NCBI GenBank assembly: GCA_030386875.1
Contig: CM059562.1
Span: 46,335,757 to 46,399,756, forward strand
Origin: Morinoia aosen
Taxonomy: Eukaryota > Arthropoda > Malacostraca > Amphipoda > Talitridae
DNA length: 64,000 nucleotides
Direction of reading: 5' to 3'
Position numbers and translations under genes: made by a program. Below are positions 1 through 10,480 of this stretch, piece by piece. Positions within the stretch are counted from its first letter, which is position 1. Every line of letters begins with the position of its first letter. The notes under the pieces were generated by a model, which worked only from the letters and a program-made list of their open reading frames with translations, searched no databases and was not told where the DNA came from.

Positions 1-1791
1 TCAAACGAAGAAAAGTTTAAGTTACTCTTTGCCCTTTTACATTGACATTATGTTTGTTGAAAGTCGGTAGTGAGATTTTTAAAGCGCATACTGAGATGTC
101 GTGCAGAGTGACCATTAATAAGACCATCAGGAGAGGGGGACAACACAGCCGGTCCATAATCAGCAGCAGGCGGTGGGGAGCGAGGCTCTGCTTCAGGACG
201 CGACGCTCGCAGCACCTGGTCGTTAGGTGAGTCAGCGCTGACGCCAGCCACTCGACCTCTAAAAGCTTTTCACATGTAAAAAGATTGATGAAAATGAAGT
301 TATGTGGGAAGCTTAAAACAATGAAACGAGTAATTAACTAGCTTTAACGTATAGAACAAATTCCGGTAGTTGGAAAAACTTCAAAATATAAATTTTATAT
401 TGTCCAACACCTATATGTATTTCTTCTGTCTTTAAAATATTGCTTCAGATTTATAACAGAAGAAGATATCAGCCAAGATTGCAATCTGATTGTAATGACG
501 TTGACCACGAAAAGCTGAGCAGCAGCGCATAATCTGGCCGGACTGCCATCAAAAGTTAAGTTCAACTTTTCAAGTAAAGTTGCTCGACTCTGGCCATAAG
601 CAAGCTGCTTCTTTGAGATTAGTTTGCCCAGCTTGCCTGCCTTGCTGCGCTGGTGAGAGCAGGTCCTTTACAAGCAGACTTGCTTGCTTCTCCCAGTGTG
701 CGCCAACATCTAAAGCAGCACATGAGCAGTAGGTTTCAAACGATGAACTAAATAGATGCTTTTTTACTAGAGTTTGAGTGCATTGCTGCCGTGTATATAA
801 CGTGGTAGACATAACGAAATCTAATTCAGCGAATTTTATCGTTTATTTTTATTCCATTCGATTTTCTTCATTCATCTCGAAGCTAGAGAATATTCTATCA
901 GCGCATTTTATCTAAAGATGGAGGCTAAAATGATGAAGAAATTTGAAAATTAGGCTTGTAATTGTCACGTGATGCACATTTCATCGCCATATGAGCAGGA
1001 AACAGGTATTCAAGTAATCGAAAATTATCGCTTTTCTTTAATAGTGAGTCACAAAACTCAAATGGCTGAACTATTGATAACTGAACTAATATTGAGGCGA
1101 GTATTGGATCTCCAATCATTGTTACTGTAGTTGAAATACAGGGGTTGGAATTGAAACACTTAACATTTTGGAATCATGATCTTTGAACATGTCATACACA
1201 ATAAAAACTTAACATATTTCAATGTTTCATTGTTTATTATTCTACCTCATTGATATTTCACTTAAATCAACTTTTTTACTGATATCTAAAAAAAATTTAG
1301 CTATAACTTTATAAAAATGGGAAACATCTCTGACTTTCAGAGAGCCCATTATTATGAAGTGCAAAGGAAATTACCCATGCACCATTTATACTGAAACGCT
1401 TGCAATCGTTAAAATTTCATATCTCTGTCCGTCTATAAACAGTATCGTTTCGATGCAACAAACATCATCCTTAGGCTGAATATCTACAGAAAACGTTTAC
1501 AATAAAGTTGCTGAAAAGATTCAATAAAATGTTGTAAATTACAGTACAAAATAACTAGAGGCAAAATCTTTAACACATGTGCAGGAATCTGCTAACGCAA
1601 GACTATGTAGGTACGTAACAGCATTGCACATCGGCTGAAGGTTAATGGCACAATAGATAGGGACGAAATGGACGATCGAGCAGATGCTTCAAACTTCTAA
1701 GCTGCAGTCCTACTGAACAATTTTAGAGCAAAACATTCATTTGTGTTTTCATTGAGGGCAGGTTCAAGTTGATGAGCATGAAATGCATCTG

Positions 1792-1824
1792 TTATATATA
1801 TATACATTTATGTATATATACATT

Positions 1825-1860
<36 letters not shown>
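1792..1860. repeat. TA/TATG-rich microsatellite
   Basis: A simple-sequence tract of TA dinucleotides interrupted twice by a CATTTATG block, then an uninterrupted TA run at its right end. It has no coding potential and is likely to vary in length between individuals. Confidence 0.9.
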
Positions 1861-1862
<2 letters not shown>

Positions 1863-3277
1863 CAGTTCTTCATCTTACCATTGCGTTCCCCGGAAATTAG
1901 CGTCGCCCATGTTTTAGAAAAAGACTGAAGTTCTAACTCTTAGTAAAAACAAACGAGGTACCACCTGAGCGTAAACTGAAACGAACTCTTCACCTCCCAT
2001 TTAGGTGCAGCCTTCACCTAAGACCGCTCTATATTTTCAAAGAAACTGCTAAAAAAATCGAACGTAGTTTAATAAAAAACGAATGGTTGATCAATTGAAA
2101 ATTGATTTTTATTCCCAAATATCAAGCATTAGGAGTAGCATCTACACATCAAATCAACCAATATTAAAAAAGGAAAAGCTTATGGCAAGAATAATTGAGG
2201 TGCCGTACTTTGTTTTGTATTTCAATTATATTTATAATTTAACAAAAAGATATTCGCAGTGCGATTAAAACTTTCAATCGAAATAAAGATGTCATGTAAT
2301 GAAAACTTATTCGTCATAAACGCAAGTTCTTCCCAGGACTGCTAAGCAGTTGCGTCAAAAATCGAACGCTCCAACGCGAGGCTGAGCCATAATTTTCTGA
2401 TTTCGCTATCTGAAACATTAATTACTCCCGACCATAACTTTCAGATACTTGAATCGTTTATGCATCCAAGCCGCCATGGAACTTTGCACCCATTAGTTTG
2501 CGATATTGACACTTGGTCCAGCTTATTTTGATAACTTGGAGGCAAATTTGCTCCCATTCTAGGACTGAAGCTTCATCTATTTGGTTCGGATTACAAGCCA
2601 CGGAGCTCAACAACGCGCGAATGAAACTGCAGCGTTTTTTTGCGTGTTGACAGCTAATAAGTAAATAACCAGTAGTGTGTTTCTAGCATAAAATAGCAAA
2701 GGAGGCGAGGTAAATTTAGAAACGGTCTCACATACAACCCGCATGTTTCCCGTTCGAATATCAATCAATATATTTCACATACAGTGATGGCCATGCATTA
2801 AAAGTATAGTTAATACAGAATAGAGTTCGTAAAAGTGAGAAAAAAATTCCCCTTCTCGCTTGAAGTATGATGACATGTCTTCGTCTATCTTTTGATACCA
2901 GCTCAGGGAACGTGATGGCAATAATAAAAACGATTTGGACTGGGCAGTTAAATAATCAACTTCCACCTACGTTGTGCATTCATTCTACTTGGTGAACTCA
3001 TTAATATTTTTCTAATTATAGAGACATGGAAAACCTTGATGTAAGTTTCTATTAAAATTTGAAGAATCATGGTGACAAATATGATAGACTTTATTATAAA
3101 GTATTCTGAAGTCAATTTTCAATTATGAACGTTTAGGAGTAGGTCCTTTTTTAAAGTGCTTTAAAAAGAATTGTACGCGTTTTTGATTCTATGAGCTTGA
3201 TAACAAGGAAATATTTGTTATGACATAAATACTGTAACACGTAAAAAGTGAATTAACGCAATGTAAGTACTACATCG

Positions 3278-3297
3278 CCCCCCCCCCCCCCCCCCCC
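3278..3297. repeat. Poly-C run of 20
   Basis: Twenty consecutive C follow TACATCG and are followed by an A-rich stretch. Such a long homopolymer is unusual in this AT-rich sequence, and its exact length is prone to sequencing error. Confidence 0.9.
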
Positions 3298-5079
3298 AAC
3301 AAAAAAATGAGGATAAATTTACAGCGTGTAGATGAGCCTTCAGTTGATCGTATATTTCCAGTTTGAATTTAAAAGTTTTAATTGATATACAATTTTTCGG
3401 ATCCTCCGTCTCACTAACAGACTCTTCAGTTTTGAAATTCTGAGGAGTAATTAAGGTATGGTGGAAGAGGATGTCAGATTGATTTAAATTTTGCCGGAGA
3501 GGCTACTTTTTCTATCACATTCCGCCACTTCGGTGGAGACAGATTTACAGATTTACGCGTACACGTTGAAGCTTTGCAGGCAGATGTACACTGCACACAA
3601 CTATGACAGAGAGATCCACTTGTTTGACATGGTAGCAAGTGATTATGAATTTATTACTCAGATTAATGCAAGATTTAAAATCTGGAAAAAAAGGAAGTAC
3701 CAGAGTTCCCAATTCCACTTTCATCTATTTCGAGTGAGGAAATGTTTTGAAATTCTTTAGAATAAAAAGTTACGGGAAAACAATGTTCAGCAGTTAGGAA
3801 GCAAGTTAATTCAGTGTTATTCATCTTCTTTAATCAATGATATTAAAACGCTAGTTCATTTTAGGAGTAACATGTGGTCCACCTGTGCGATTTTCCATAC
3901 GAAATGGGTAGCAAGAGATTTTTTGCATCACATAAATTTGGTTTACTCTCAAATGAAAAAAATAAATATTTGCTAAGTGTTAAATAAATCCTACAAAACT
4001 TTAGTGTGAATTTGTTTTGTCCTATTCCTTTTTGCAATTCTAATGAAGTAAGAATTGAGAACTCCGGGACATGCACATTTTCCCGGTTTTATATTCGACA
4101 TTATTCTGTCAAATTTATATAAACGCTTTTTATTTGCATATAAAAGACAGTCTCCCTTGTGGCCTACGGAGCTCACTGGTGCATGAGTTTTGCTGCGCAC
4201 ACTGTGCATCACCCTACATGGAATTGACTTTTATAAATCTACCCACAGCGGAGCAGCTGAGCTCGCTGGAAGATGTAGCTGCCTCTCGGGTCACATTTCA
4301 GCCAGTCTCACATCCTCATATGGACGCTCCTATGCAGAGCATAACAACACATCAGTTATTCCTCAGAACTTCAAATTTTAGTGTAGATCGCATGTTGAAA
4401 TTTTAGTGCCAGAATAAACTTGCAACACCATCACTTGCTACACGTGGTGCAAATGTTGTTTGTGTTTTTTTGAGTGACATGTTTCGATATTTTTACTAAC
4501 GTATTTTTGTACTAATTACAGCTCCATACAATCTATAATAACAATATAATTTCTCTATAATTACATCTAACCAACCGAGCATGTTAACGAATCTTTCCAA
4601 ATGGTATGAATATGGGATATGTTCTGTAAATTTTTCTTTACAAAATTGTCTTTAAATTTCGTCATTGTGCAACATAACTGAGAAAAATTTCCCTGTAATA
4701 TAATTTCAAGTAGAAGTTATTTTTATAGCTTTTTAATTAGTGCTTTGGAAAACCAGATGAATGAGAGTAATAGAAGAGACTGGACTGAACTCTGATTAAT
4801 GACAAAATTACAATTTTGATGTCCAGGTGGCTCTGCCTCTCGCTACCACAATCAGACCTCAAACAACTCATGCAAACACACCGTATTAACTCGCCACCCA
4901 TCACAGGCCAATGATCTTTAAGTTAAACTCCATCCCGGTACTTCCTCTGTAGTTCAAAGTGTGAACTACAGGGCGAATATACCATCCTCAAAGACGCCAC
5001 CTCTAAACCAGCCAGTTATGGTGGAGCAGGCTACTCTGTCACCCCTCCCGAAGTGAGGCTCATGCAAGATGCATGCTCT

Positions 5080-6204
5080 TTGGATCAGCTCTTAACCCTA
5101 AAAAATTCTGGTCCACCATTAAACGTATGTCATGAAACAATAAAAAACAAAGCACCCCCTACACTAAAGCAGACGGCATCTTTTACCACTCACCACAATC
5201 CAAAGAACATTTGCTCCTACAGCACTGGTCAAACATATACTCAGGTATTAACGATCCAAATAATAATTTTGACGTTGAACACATACGCACCATAGAAACA
5301 CAAATGAACGGTATCGCTCCCCTAAACGAACCACACGAAACAGGAGAGACTTCCCTCCACAATCTCCACTTCTCGGCCATCACAATTGAAGAACTCAAAA
5401 ACGCACTTCGGACGTTTTCTCAAACAGCTCCAGGCCCAACTAAAATAACCACATACCACCTTAAACACTTACCGCAAAACATGCTTCAGTGCCTTCTGTA
5501 CATATTTAACAACCCCTCTTCGCGGGTTATTTCTCAAACAAACTGAAACACTCAATCATGATCTTCCTACCGCAGCCTTCCACCTCCCAACACGAAGTGA
5601 AAAATTACCGCCCCATCTCTTTTCTTGATACACACGCTAAGCTTCGCGACAAGATACTAACCTACAGGCTGACAGATCGTCTAACCATCAACAACATCTT
5701 CAACAGCTGTCAACATGGGTTCCGCCATGGAAGAGGGACACACATCGCACTTGCCACGCTACACGAGACGTTCCACATTCAATCAACACAAAAAAACAAA
5801 ACAGACATTATTTTGCGAGATGTGAGCCAGGCTTTTGACAAAGTTTGGCACACTTGTCTCAAATTCAAATTGACAAAGCTACAAATTTACTACACTATTC
5901 ACTAAAATTTTGTATAGTTTCATCACCAACCGAATCGCAGCTATACGAATCGCAAACTACACTGGTCCACCTTTTCCGTTCAGTCAGGAGTCCTAAAGGA
6001 GCAGTCCTCTCTCCAACACTCCACAACTACCTCACACACGACCACCCAGCTAGCAATGACTACGTAGCTTTTGCAGACGTCATCCCACATATCGCATTTG
6101 CCCACCATTCACACAACAGAGCAGCTATCCTAAAAACACTCGCCATTATTCAAGTTAACTCTTACGAACAAAAATGGAAAATTCAGACTAATATAAATAA
6201 GTTT
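5080..6204 (+). pseudogene. Jockey-like non-LTR reverse transcriptase remnant
   Basis: This is the decayed ORF2 reverse transcriptase of a non-LTR retrotransposon, which would copy element RNA at a nicked target. Readable blocks in order are NPKKFWSTIKRMS and HWSNIYSG (linker upstream of the fingers), then from about 5,537 KNYRPISFLDTHAKL, then QHGFRHGRGT, and DVSQAFDKVWH, which is motif A with its catalytic Asp. NRIAAIRIANYTG follows, then SPKGAVLSPTL (motif B) and YVAFADVI (motif C). Damage includes an in-frame TGA at 5,133-5,135, a frameshift near 5,520, two more between about 5,885 and 5,990, and replacement of the second Asp of motif C by Val. No endonuclease domain, poly-A tail or target duplication was found. 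The family call rests on these motifs only, and another Jockey-superfamily clade is possible. It cannot encode an active enzyme. Confidence 0.88.
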
Positions 6205-6746
6205 TAAGTCAACAATCATAAGCGGCTAAAGATCGGCTAATGTACTGTTTATGAGCGGGAGTCAGTGGATCATCCCAGCTTGTCCTTAAAGAAGGCATGG
6301 GACAAAATAGAGGAAGAGAAACTGCGTGTCTCAGATGAAAATTTTAGAGGGTTCTCAAAACAAAATGAGGGCACATTCAAAAATGAACTTCAATTTGGTT
6401 TTGTAGTCGTTTGTAAATTAACGTCTGGATGTGTTTTACTTCATTACACTATCTTACTGTAGGTATATTAGCAATTAACTTAGTATGGGAACCTTTTCCC
6501 ACACTTGCAGTTGCAGATTTCGCACTCTGATCGACAACCATCCAAACGAACGTAAAGCCTCCAACAATGGGACTGAAAACATTTCAGGGAGAACGAATCT
6601 TTGTTCTATAACCTCTACCTTATGGGTTTCGATATGGTGTCTTCCTTCCTTAGACACTAAGTTTGATACCATGATCAATAAAGATATTCCCGAACTAAAA
6701 GTACGCCTGAGGGTCGGTACCGAACCCCCATATGACAATGGTGACC
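6205..6746. other. Spacer between LINE remnant and hAT element
   Basis: This stretch separates the reverse-transcriptase remnant from the hAT insertion. A short plus-strand frame at 6265-6462 contains SLKKAWDKIEEEKLRVS, which faintly recalls the AW..I/V...LR.S tail of pogo/Tigger-type transposases. The match is too short to annotate. The frames at 6475-6781 on either strand have no recognised motif. The last eight bases before position 6,755 are the left target duplication of the hAT element. Confidence 0.5.
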
Positions 6747-6754
6747 CTAAAGTT
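6747..6754. repeat. Left 8-bp target-site duplication of hAT element
   Basis: CTAAAGTT lies directly outside the left inverted repeat and is repeated perfectly at 7581-7588 outside the right one. An 8-bp duplication is the known signature of hAT transposition. Confidence 0.9.
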
Positions 6755-7058
6755 CAGTGGTTGCCGCGTGCGATAAAATGAGCGATCAACGATAAATGAT
6801 AATTATCGCTGAGGTCAAACATTTTATCGTTTATCGTTTATCGCAAAATTTTCTAAAATAATCGCTCATTCACTTACCGCTAGTCCCAAAAAATGAGGAA
6901 CGATAAACGATAAATTGAACGACGACTTTGTAAAAATTAAAAAAAATTGCACGGCGGCAATAGTCACAACAGCCCGCCTAACGTTTTCAGACCTGAAAAA
7001 CCTCATATGAGAGCTGCCAAGTGTGTGTGTGTTTGTGTGTAGCTGACCAATCACAGCT

Positions 7059-7133
7059 GCGCATGTTCAGCACTGGAGCGCATGTTCAGCACTGGAGCGC
7101 ATGTTCACCGTGGAGCGCATGTTCAGCACTGCT
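7059..7133 (+). repeat. 19-bp tandem repeat, four units, inside hAT
   Basis: The unit GCGCATGTTCAGCACTGGA occurs at 7059-7077 and 7078-7096, as an 18-bp variant at 7097-7114 (AGCAC replaced by ACCG), and at 7115-7133 with two changed end bases. The last unit codes for the ERMFSTA block of the transposase remnant, so the array is a local amplification of the start of that coding segment. Confidence 0.85.
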
Positions 7134-7289
7134 GGTAACGACCTCAGGCCCAAGCGTGCAAGCATGACCAGCGACAGGTTTGAGAAGCTGGTCTTTACCA
7201 AGGGAAACATGCAGCTCCTGGATGCTGTCTTGAGGAGGGAGAGTTGGGAGGGAGAGTCTGACTCAGAGAGAGATACTTATGTGGAATAG
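7101..7289 (+). pseudogene. hAT transposase C-terminal dimerisation fragment
   Basis: About 60 codons remain of a protein normally many hundreds of residues long. The stretch ERMFSTAGNDLRPKRASM followed by FEKLVFTKGNMQLL is the hallmark hAT C-terminal region, in which an (E)R.FS.AG block is followed by the segment through which transposase subunits multimerise. The RNase H-like catalytic core and BED zinc finger are absent. The frame continues into an acidic tail (SWEGESDSERDTYVE) and ends in TAG, so the original 3' end of the coding region may be preserved. The apparent start codon lies inside the 19-bp tandem array and is not a true start. Its place between intact hAT ends supports the call. 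Confidence 0.85.
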
Positions 7290-7580
7290 AACTTTAGGCC
7301 ATAGACTGGTTCCAGTGACAGTTTTTGTTTTAATTCATTTTCACTGTGGAAAAATAGTTTGTATGTTTTTTTTTTAATTTTTCAACTAAATAAAGGTACT
7401 CATCATTTATCGCTTTTGTTATCGCAATTGAAAAAAATTATCGCTATCGTTTTACTGTTTATCGCTTACCGCAGGTTGGGTTTTGAAATTTTTTATCATT
7501 TATTGTGTGTCGCAGGTTGGGGGAAAATTATCGTTCTATCGTTATCGCAAGTTGAAAAAAAGTTATCGCGGCAATCACTG

Positions 7581-7588
7581 CTAAAGTT
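7581..7588. repeat. Right 8-bp target-site duplication of hAT element
   Basis: CTAAAGTT, identical to 6747-6754, directly follows the right inverted repeat of the hAT element. Confidence 0.9.
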
Positions 7589-7649
7589 ATCCGATGGATA
7601 TTGATAGAGTACTTGTAAACGACTTCACACGGAATGGTGGGCATACGCT

Positions 7650-8447
7650 ACCACTTCCCACTTTCAACGGTTTGAGCGCCACTTGTTTAATACACGTTAA
7701 GGTTCATCTACTCAAAACTGATGGGTTAACCGACATAGCACCGACAAGCACGCGGCAGTATTAACTGCACTGCCAACCCACATAATCGCTACGATTCAAA
7801 AATTGTGGCAACCCACCCAGAGAGAAAGAAGAACGAGAGCCTGATGCTGAACCCGAAGGAAGGATTCACACTCAATGACGAAAAGGAAAACTTCACGAGG
7901 ATATAGAACTTTGATATCAGTGACCGCATCCCAGTGTAGTTTGTACGAGAACTGAACATGCTGAGCAATACTTGGAGAGACAGCTGCCTAGATTCGTTGT
8001 GCGGTCATTGCACTTGTCTTTGGTACTCGATCACAGAGATACAGATACTCTTTGAGATACTAAAGGAGAAGAACAGAGTAATAAAGCAAATACCCTATAA
8101 TGGCTGACCAAGTTTTCATGAGGCAAGGAGCTCACCGAGCAGCAGCGGTAGCAGTGCAAACGTGATAATCGCAAGCGTGCAGATGATCCTGAGCTGCGAA
8201 ATGAGGTTCCCTCCCTTGAAGACAAGATCAAGGCGCTAACTAAAGCTTTGAGTAACTTGACACCTAACAACGCTGGAATACCGACAGTACTTTTCCGTGA
8301 AACACGAGGCATCAGTAAGAAACGGAGTGTACTGTGTTTCTGTCACCCTAAATTCGGGCCAGAAGCGCGCAAGGCATGCCTGCTCCCATGCTGCGAAACA
8401 ACCTCGAGGGGGGGCGGAAAAGCCCGCCTTCTAGAAATAAAATTTTA
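7650..8447 (+). pseudogene. Gypsy-type gag remnant
   Basis: Weak gag-like blocks are spread over several frames. RIPV.FVRELNMLSN is near 7,930 and ERQLPRFVVRSLHLSLVLD near 7,970-8,020, corresponding to the region where Gypsy gag proteins have a short RLP..V..L signature. From about 8,170 a frame open to 8,447 contains a charged segment (ELRNEVPSLEDKIKALTKAL) and then CFCHPKFGPEARKACLLPC. The latter resembles the Cys/His-rich W/F-H..FG..A..C..PC tail just upstream of protease in this group. Stops interrupt every longer reading. Assignment depends largely on the protease directly downstream. Confidence 0.6.
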
Positions 8448-8451
8448 ACTG

Positions 8452-8577
8452 TGTCTTTTATATGTTTCTGTTCTTAACCGGAGAACTCGCTACCTAGTTG
8501 ACATCGGTTTGGAAGTGAGCTTAGTGCCAATGACAGATAGAGATAGAGTTTCCGCGATAGAGCGCGGAAACTCTTAG
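8452..8577 (+). pseudogene. Retrotransposon aspartic protease remnant
   Basis: The frame LLYVSVLNRRTRYLVDIG followed by LEVSLVP aligns with the N-terminal half of retropepsin-type proteases, which cleave the Gag-Pol polyprotein. The active-site triplet, normally D-T-G or D-S-G, reads D-I-G here. The hydrophobic-VDIG-hydrophobic context and the following SLVP are well preserved. The frame ends at a TAG at about 8,575, before the flap and second conserved block, so it is incomplete as well as mutated. Confidence 0.75.
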
Positions 8578-8699
8578 TGGCGGCAGCGGAATCTGAATTT
8601 ATTGAGTTGATGTTTCCGAGGATAGTACGGTCATTCGATAGTTCATAAGCATCCAAGATATATACGGTGCCGAAGCAGTGTGAAGCGGGAAAATACAAG

Positions 8700-9021
8700 A
8701 ATTTGCGATGCTACCGAATACTTGATCAAATGACGGCAGTGGACCGTTACCCAACATTACATTCGCAGAAGTTCCTCTTTAAACTGAATGGAAATAAAAT
8801 ATTATTCAAAATCGACCATATTAAAGGCCAACATTCGACATAAGACGGTAGTCATAATATCCTTCGGACCGTTCAAGTGTACCAGAATGGCTTTCAGGCC
8901 GAGCAGCTACGCATATAAATTTCAGAGGTCCACTGACGGGCTAACAAGGTACCCAGAAGTTCCCACATTCGAAGATGACATTTTTACAGTTTCAGAGTCC
9001 GAAGCCGAGCACGAAGCGCAT
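8700..9021 (+). pseudogene. Gypsy-type reverse transcriptase remnant
   Basis: Blocks of a Ty3/Gypsy reverse transcriptase are readable: MTAVDRYPTLHSQKF and LNGNKILFKIDHIKG (approach to motif A, with the catalytic Asp in FKIDHIK). FGPFKCTRMAFRPSSYAYKF then corresponds to the F.F.RMPFGL...AP.F region, followed by FEDDIFTVSESEAEH as motif C. In motif C the usual aromatic-x-D-D is F-E-D-D, so both Asp are kept. A frameshift or deletion separates the FKIDHIK block from the later blocks, and about ten residues before motif C are lost. The piece is truncated relative to a full domain. Confidence 0.82.
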
Positions 9022-9339
9022 TAGGAAAATTACGTATTACTTAACAAAAAATGCCTGTATCCTAAAGGCATTCGTCCTAGATTTTGGGGGGCATCAGGTG
9101 CCTGAAATGGCATAGAGCTGCCTATTCAGGTTAGCGTGGTCACCTGTTTCAGTGATCGGCAACTGTTAAGAAACTGTGGCAGAGAAACTCTTAAAATTTT
9201 CAGACTTGACAAACGGTGTACTAAAATATCCAAAGCCCATAGTAGGCATGGGGGAAACTATCATGCTCCAGAATTTGATGGACGTGGTAGCATGGTCGAA
9301 TAATGATTTTGGTGCAATGGGTACCAGATCAGAAAACTA

Positions 9340-9640
9340 CGTTCCTCACAGACGCATCTTCGACGCCTAGCTAAAGTGCCTTCGTACAGCGTGAGATAAC
9401 GATTGAGCCACGCCCTACAGACCAACTACTTTATCTTCGATAGGGAGTTGCAGCTGTGCAAGTGACAGTAAAACGCTTCGAATACATACGTGTTTCACCG
9501 TGAACACAGGTCATGAGCCCCTCACACACACCCTCCGGAAGCCAACTGACTATAGCTCGATACAGGTGAATCTTCACCAAGCGTACATGCAGTATCACAG
9601 TTTATTGTACCATAGAACATGTCAGCAGAGAGAGCAACGC
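9340..9640 (+). pseudogene. Gypsy-type RNase H and linker remnant
   Basis: Short pieces in shifting frames follow RT in the expected order. FLTDASSTPS near 9,335-9,365 matches the TDAS start of the RNase H fold with its first catalytic Asp. DREL is near 9,440 and VTVKRFEYI near 9,462-9,490. FTVNTGHEPLTHTLRKPTDY at about 9,495-9,555 matches the TDHKPL block with Asp changed to Gly. A further piece, VSQFIVP..NMSAERATL, fits the tail before integrase. Each match is short and the evidence is their order and spacing. Confidence 0.6.
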
Positions 9641-10119
9641 TGTCGCACATGCGTGGTCTTGAACTGTTGCAGCCATCGCACCAAACTAATCGGAAGTCGA
9701 CTACGCCGACTTCATCGAAGAGCAAATACGGACGAAAAGCTAGAGAAGTTACTAATACCTTACAATAAATCCCTCTCACGACTACGACCCGTCAAGACAC
9801 CAAAGGTACGTCGGGCATCACTTTGGTGCGACACATCATGAGGAGTATCAAAACCATAAATCCCAGCCCAAAGAAAAAGGAGGCTGAAATTCGAAACCTT
9901 CCATAAAAATGGTTATCCAGGGAGAATAACAACGCGGAGTGATTATTCTTTGCTACGCAAGCAATAACCAGACAACGAGTCGTCTAGCCCGACGTCAATG
10001 AAGACTTGGGAGAAAGTGGACGTAAGTGTGCCAAGCGAGTAAGCCGTTGAAAATTACTCGACACACAGTCCTATCTTGTCAGTAACGACTCCGAATACTC
10101 GATTCTAAACAGTTTGCGC

Positions 10120-10480
10120 AGGTTTCGAGGAGCTGCTAACTCCATCGAAGGAATAGAGATAGCACAATGTGGCACCGGTACTTGCTGACCTACGTCGACC
10201 GGTGTGGCAAATGGCCAGCAGCGGTACCTGTAACAGACGACACAACAGACTCCACGGCACTGGCGTTCATAAAAAGCAGGGTATCAATCTTCGGACCCTA
10301 ATCATTCGTGATAACCGGCCAAAGCGAACAGTTTAAATCGAATGCTTGGAAGCAGGTCATGGCCACCCACCTACAGAGTAGTAGAATAGTCGAGCGCCTC
10401 CACAGACGACTGAAGGAAGCGCTCAAAGTTCCTGCAACTGACCACATTTGGTCTGATCTACTGCCAGGGTTGTTAATGTG
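10120..10480 (+). pseudogene. Gypsy-type integrase core remnant
   Basis: RYLLTYVDRCGKWPAAVPV, then ALAFIKSRVSIFGP, ITGQSEQFKSN and SRIVERLHRRLKEALK, then WSDLLPGLL, correspond in order to the rve integrase core of Ty3/Gypsy elements. That enzyme inserts the cDNA into the chromosome. In the D,D-35-E triad, the second Asp (TD.G.QF block) is replaced by Gly and the first is not readable, while the Glu in VERLHRRL is retained. A stop codon interrupts the core near 10,300. The zinc-binding N-terminal domain upstream is not clearly legible. Confidence 0.82.

Larger units (their letters stand above)
1..5079. other. AT-rich sequence, no gene recognised
   Basis: No open frame here resembles a protein family I know. 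The frames of 60-111 codons (for example 4071-4406 and 3491-3760, plus strand) have no visible motifs. The first 250 bases are richer in G+C and include a consensus-like splice donor after base 226, but no acceptor or coding frame can be assigned. A TA microsatellite and a run of C lie inside and are listed separately. From about 4,820 the composition becomes C-rich and resembles the Jockey-like element that follows, so the 5' part of that element may begin there in a form I cannot read. Confidence 0.6.
6755..7580 (+). mobile_element. Non-autonomous hAT transposon, complete ends
   Basis: An 826-bp element bounded by terminal inverted repeats. The left end reads CAGTGGTTGCCGCG and the right end, on the other strand, CAGTGATTGCCGCG, so 13 of 14 bases match. 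A perfect 8-bp duplication (CTAAAGTT) flanks it. Inside each end are many copies of a short motif, (T)TTATCG / CGATAA(A), the kind of subterminal repeat that hAT transposases bind. The only coding content is the C-terminal dimerisation segment of a hAT transposase (7101-7289), so this is an internally deleted copy that would need enzyme supplied in trans. The intact target duplication implies that both ends have stayed in place since insertion. The identification is sequence-based and firm; the subfamily is not determined. Confidence 0.92.

Noticed and set aside
4071..4406. 111-codon plus-strand protein
   Set aside because: No recognisable domain and mixed composition. Overlapping frames in both directions are equally open.
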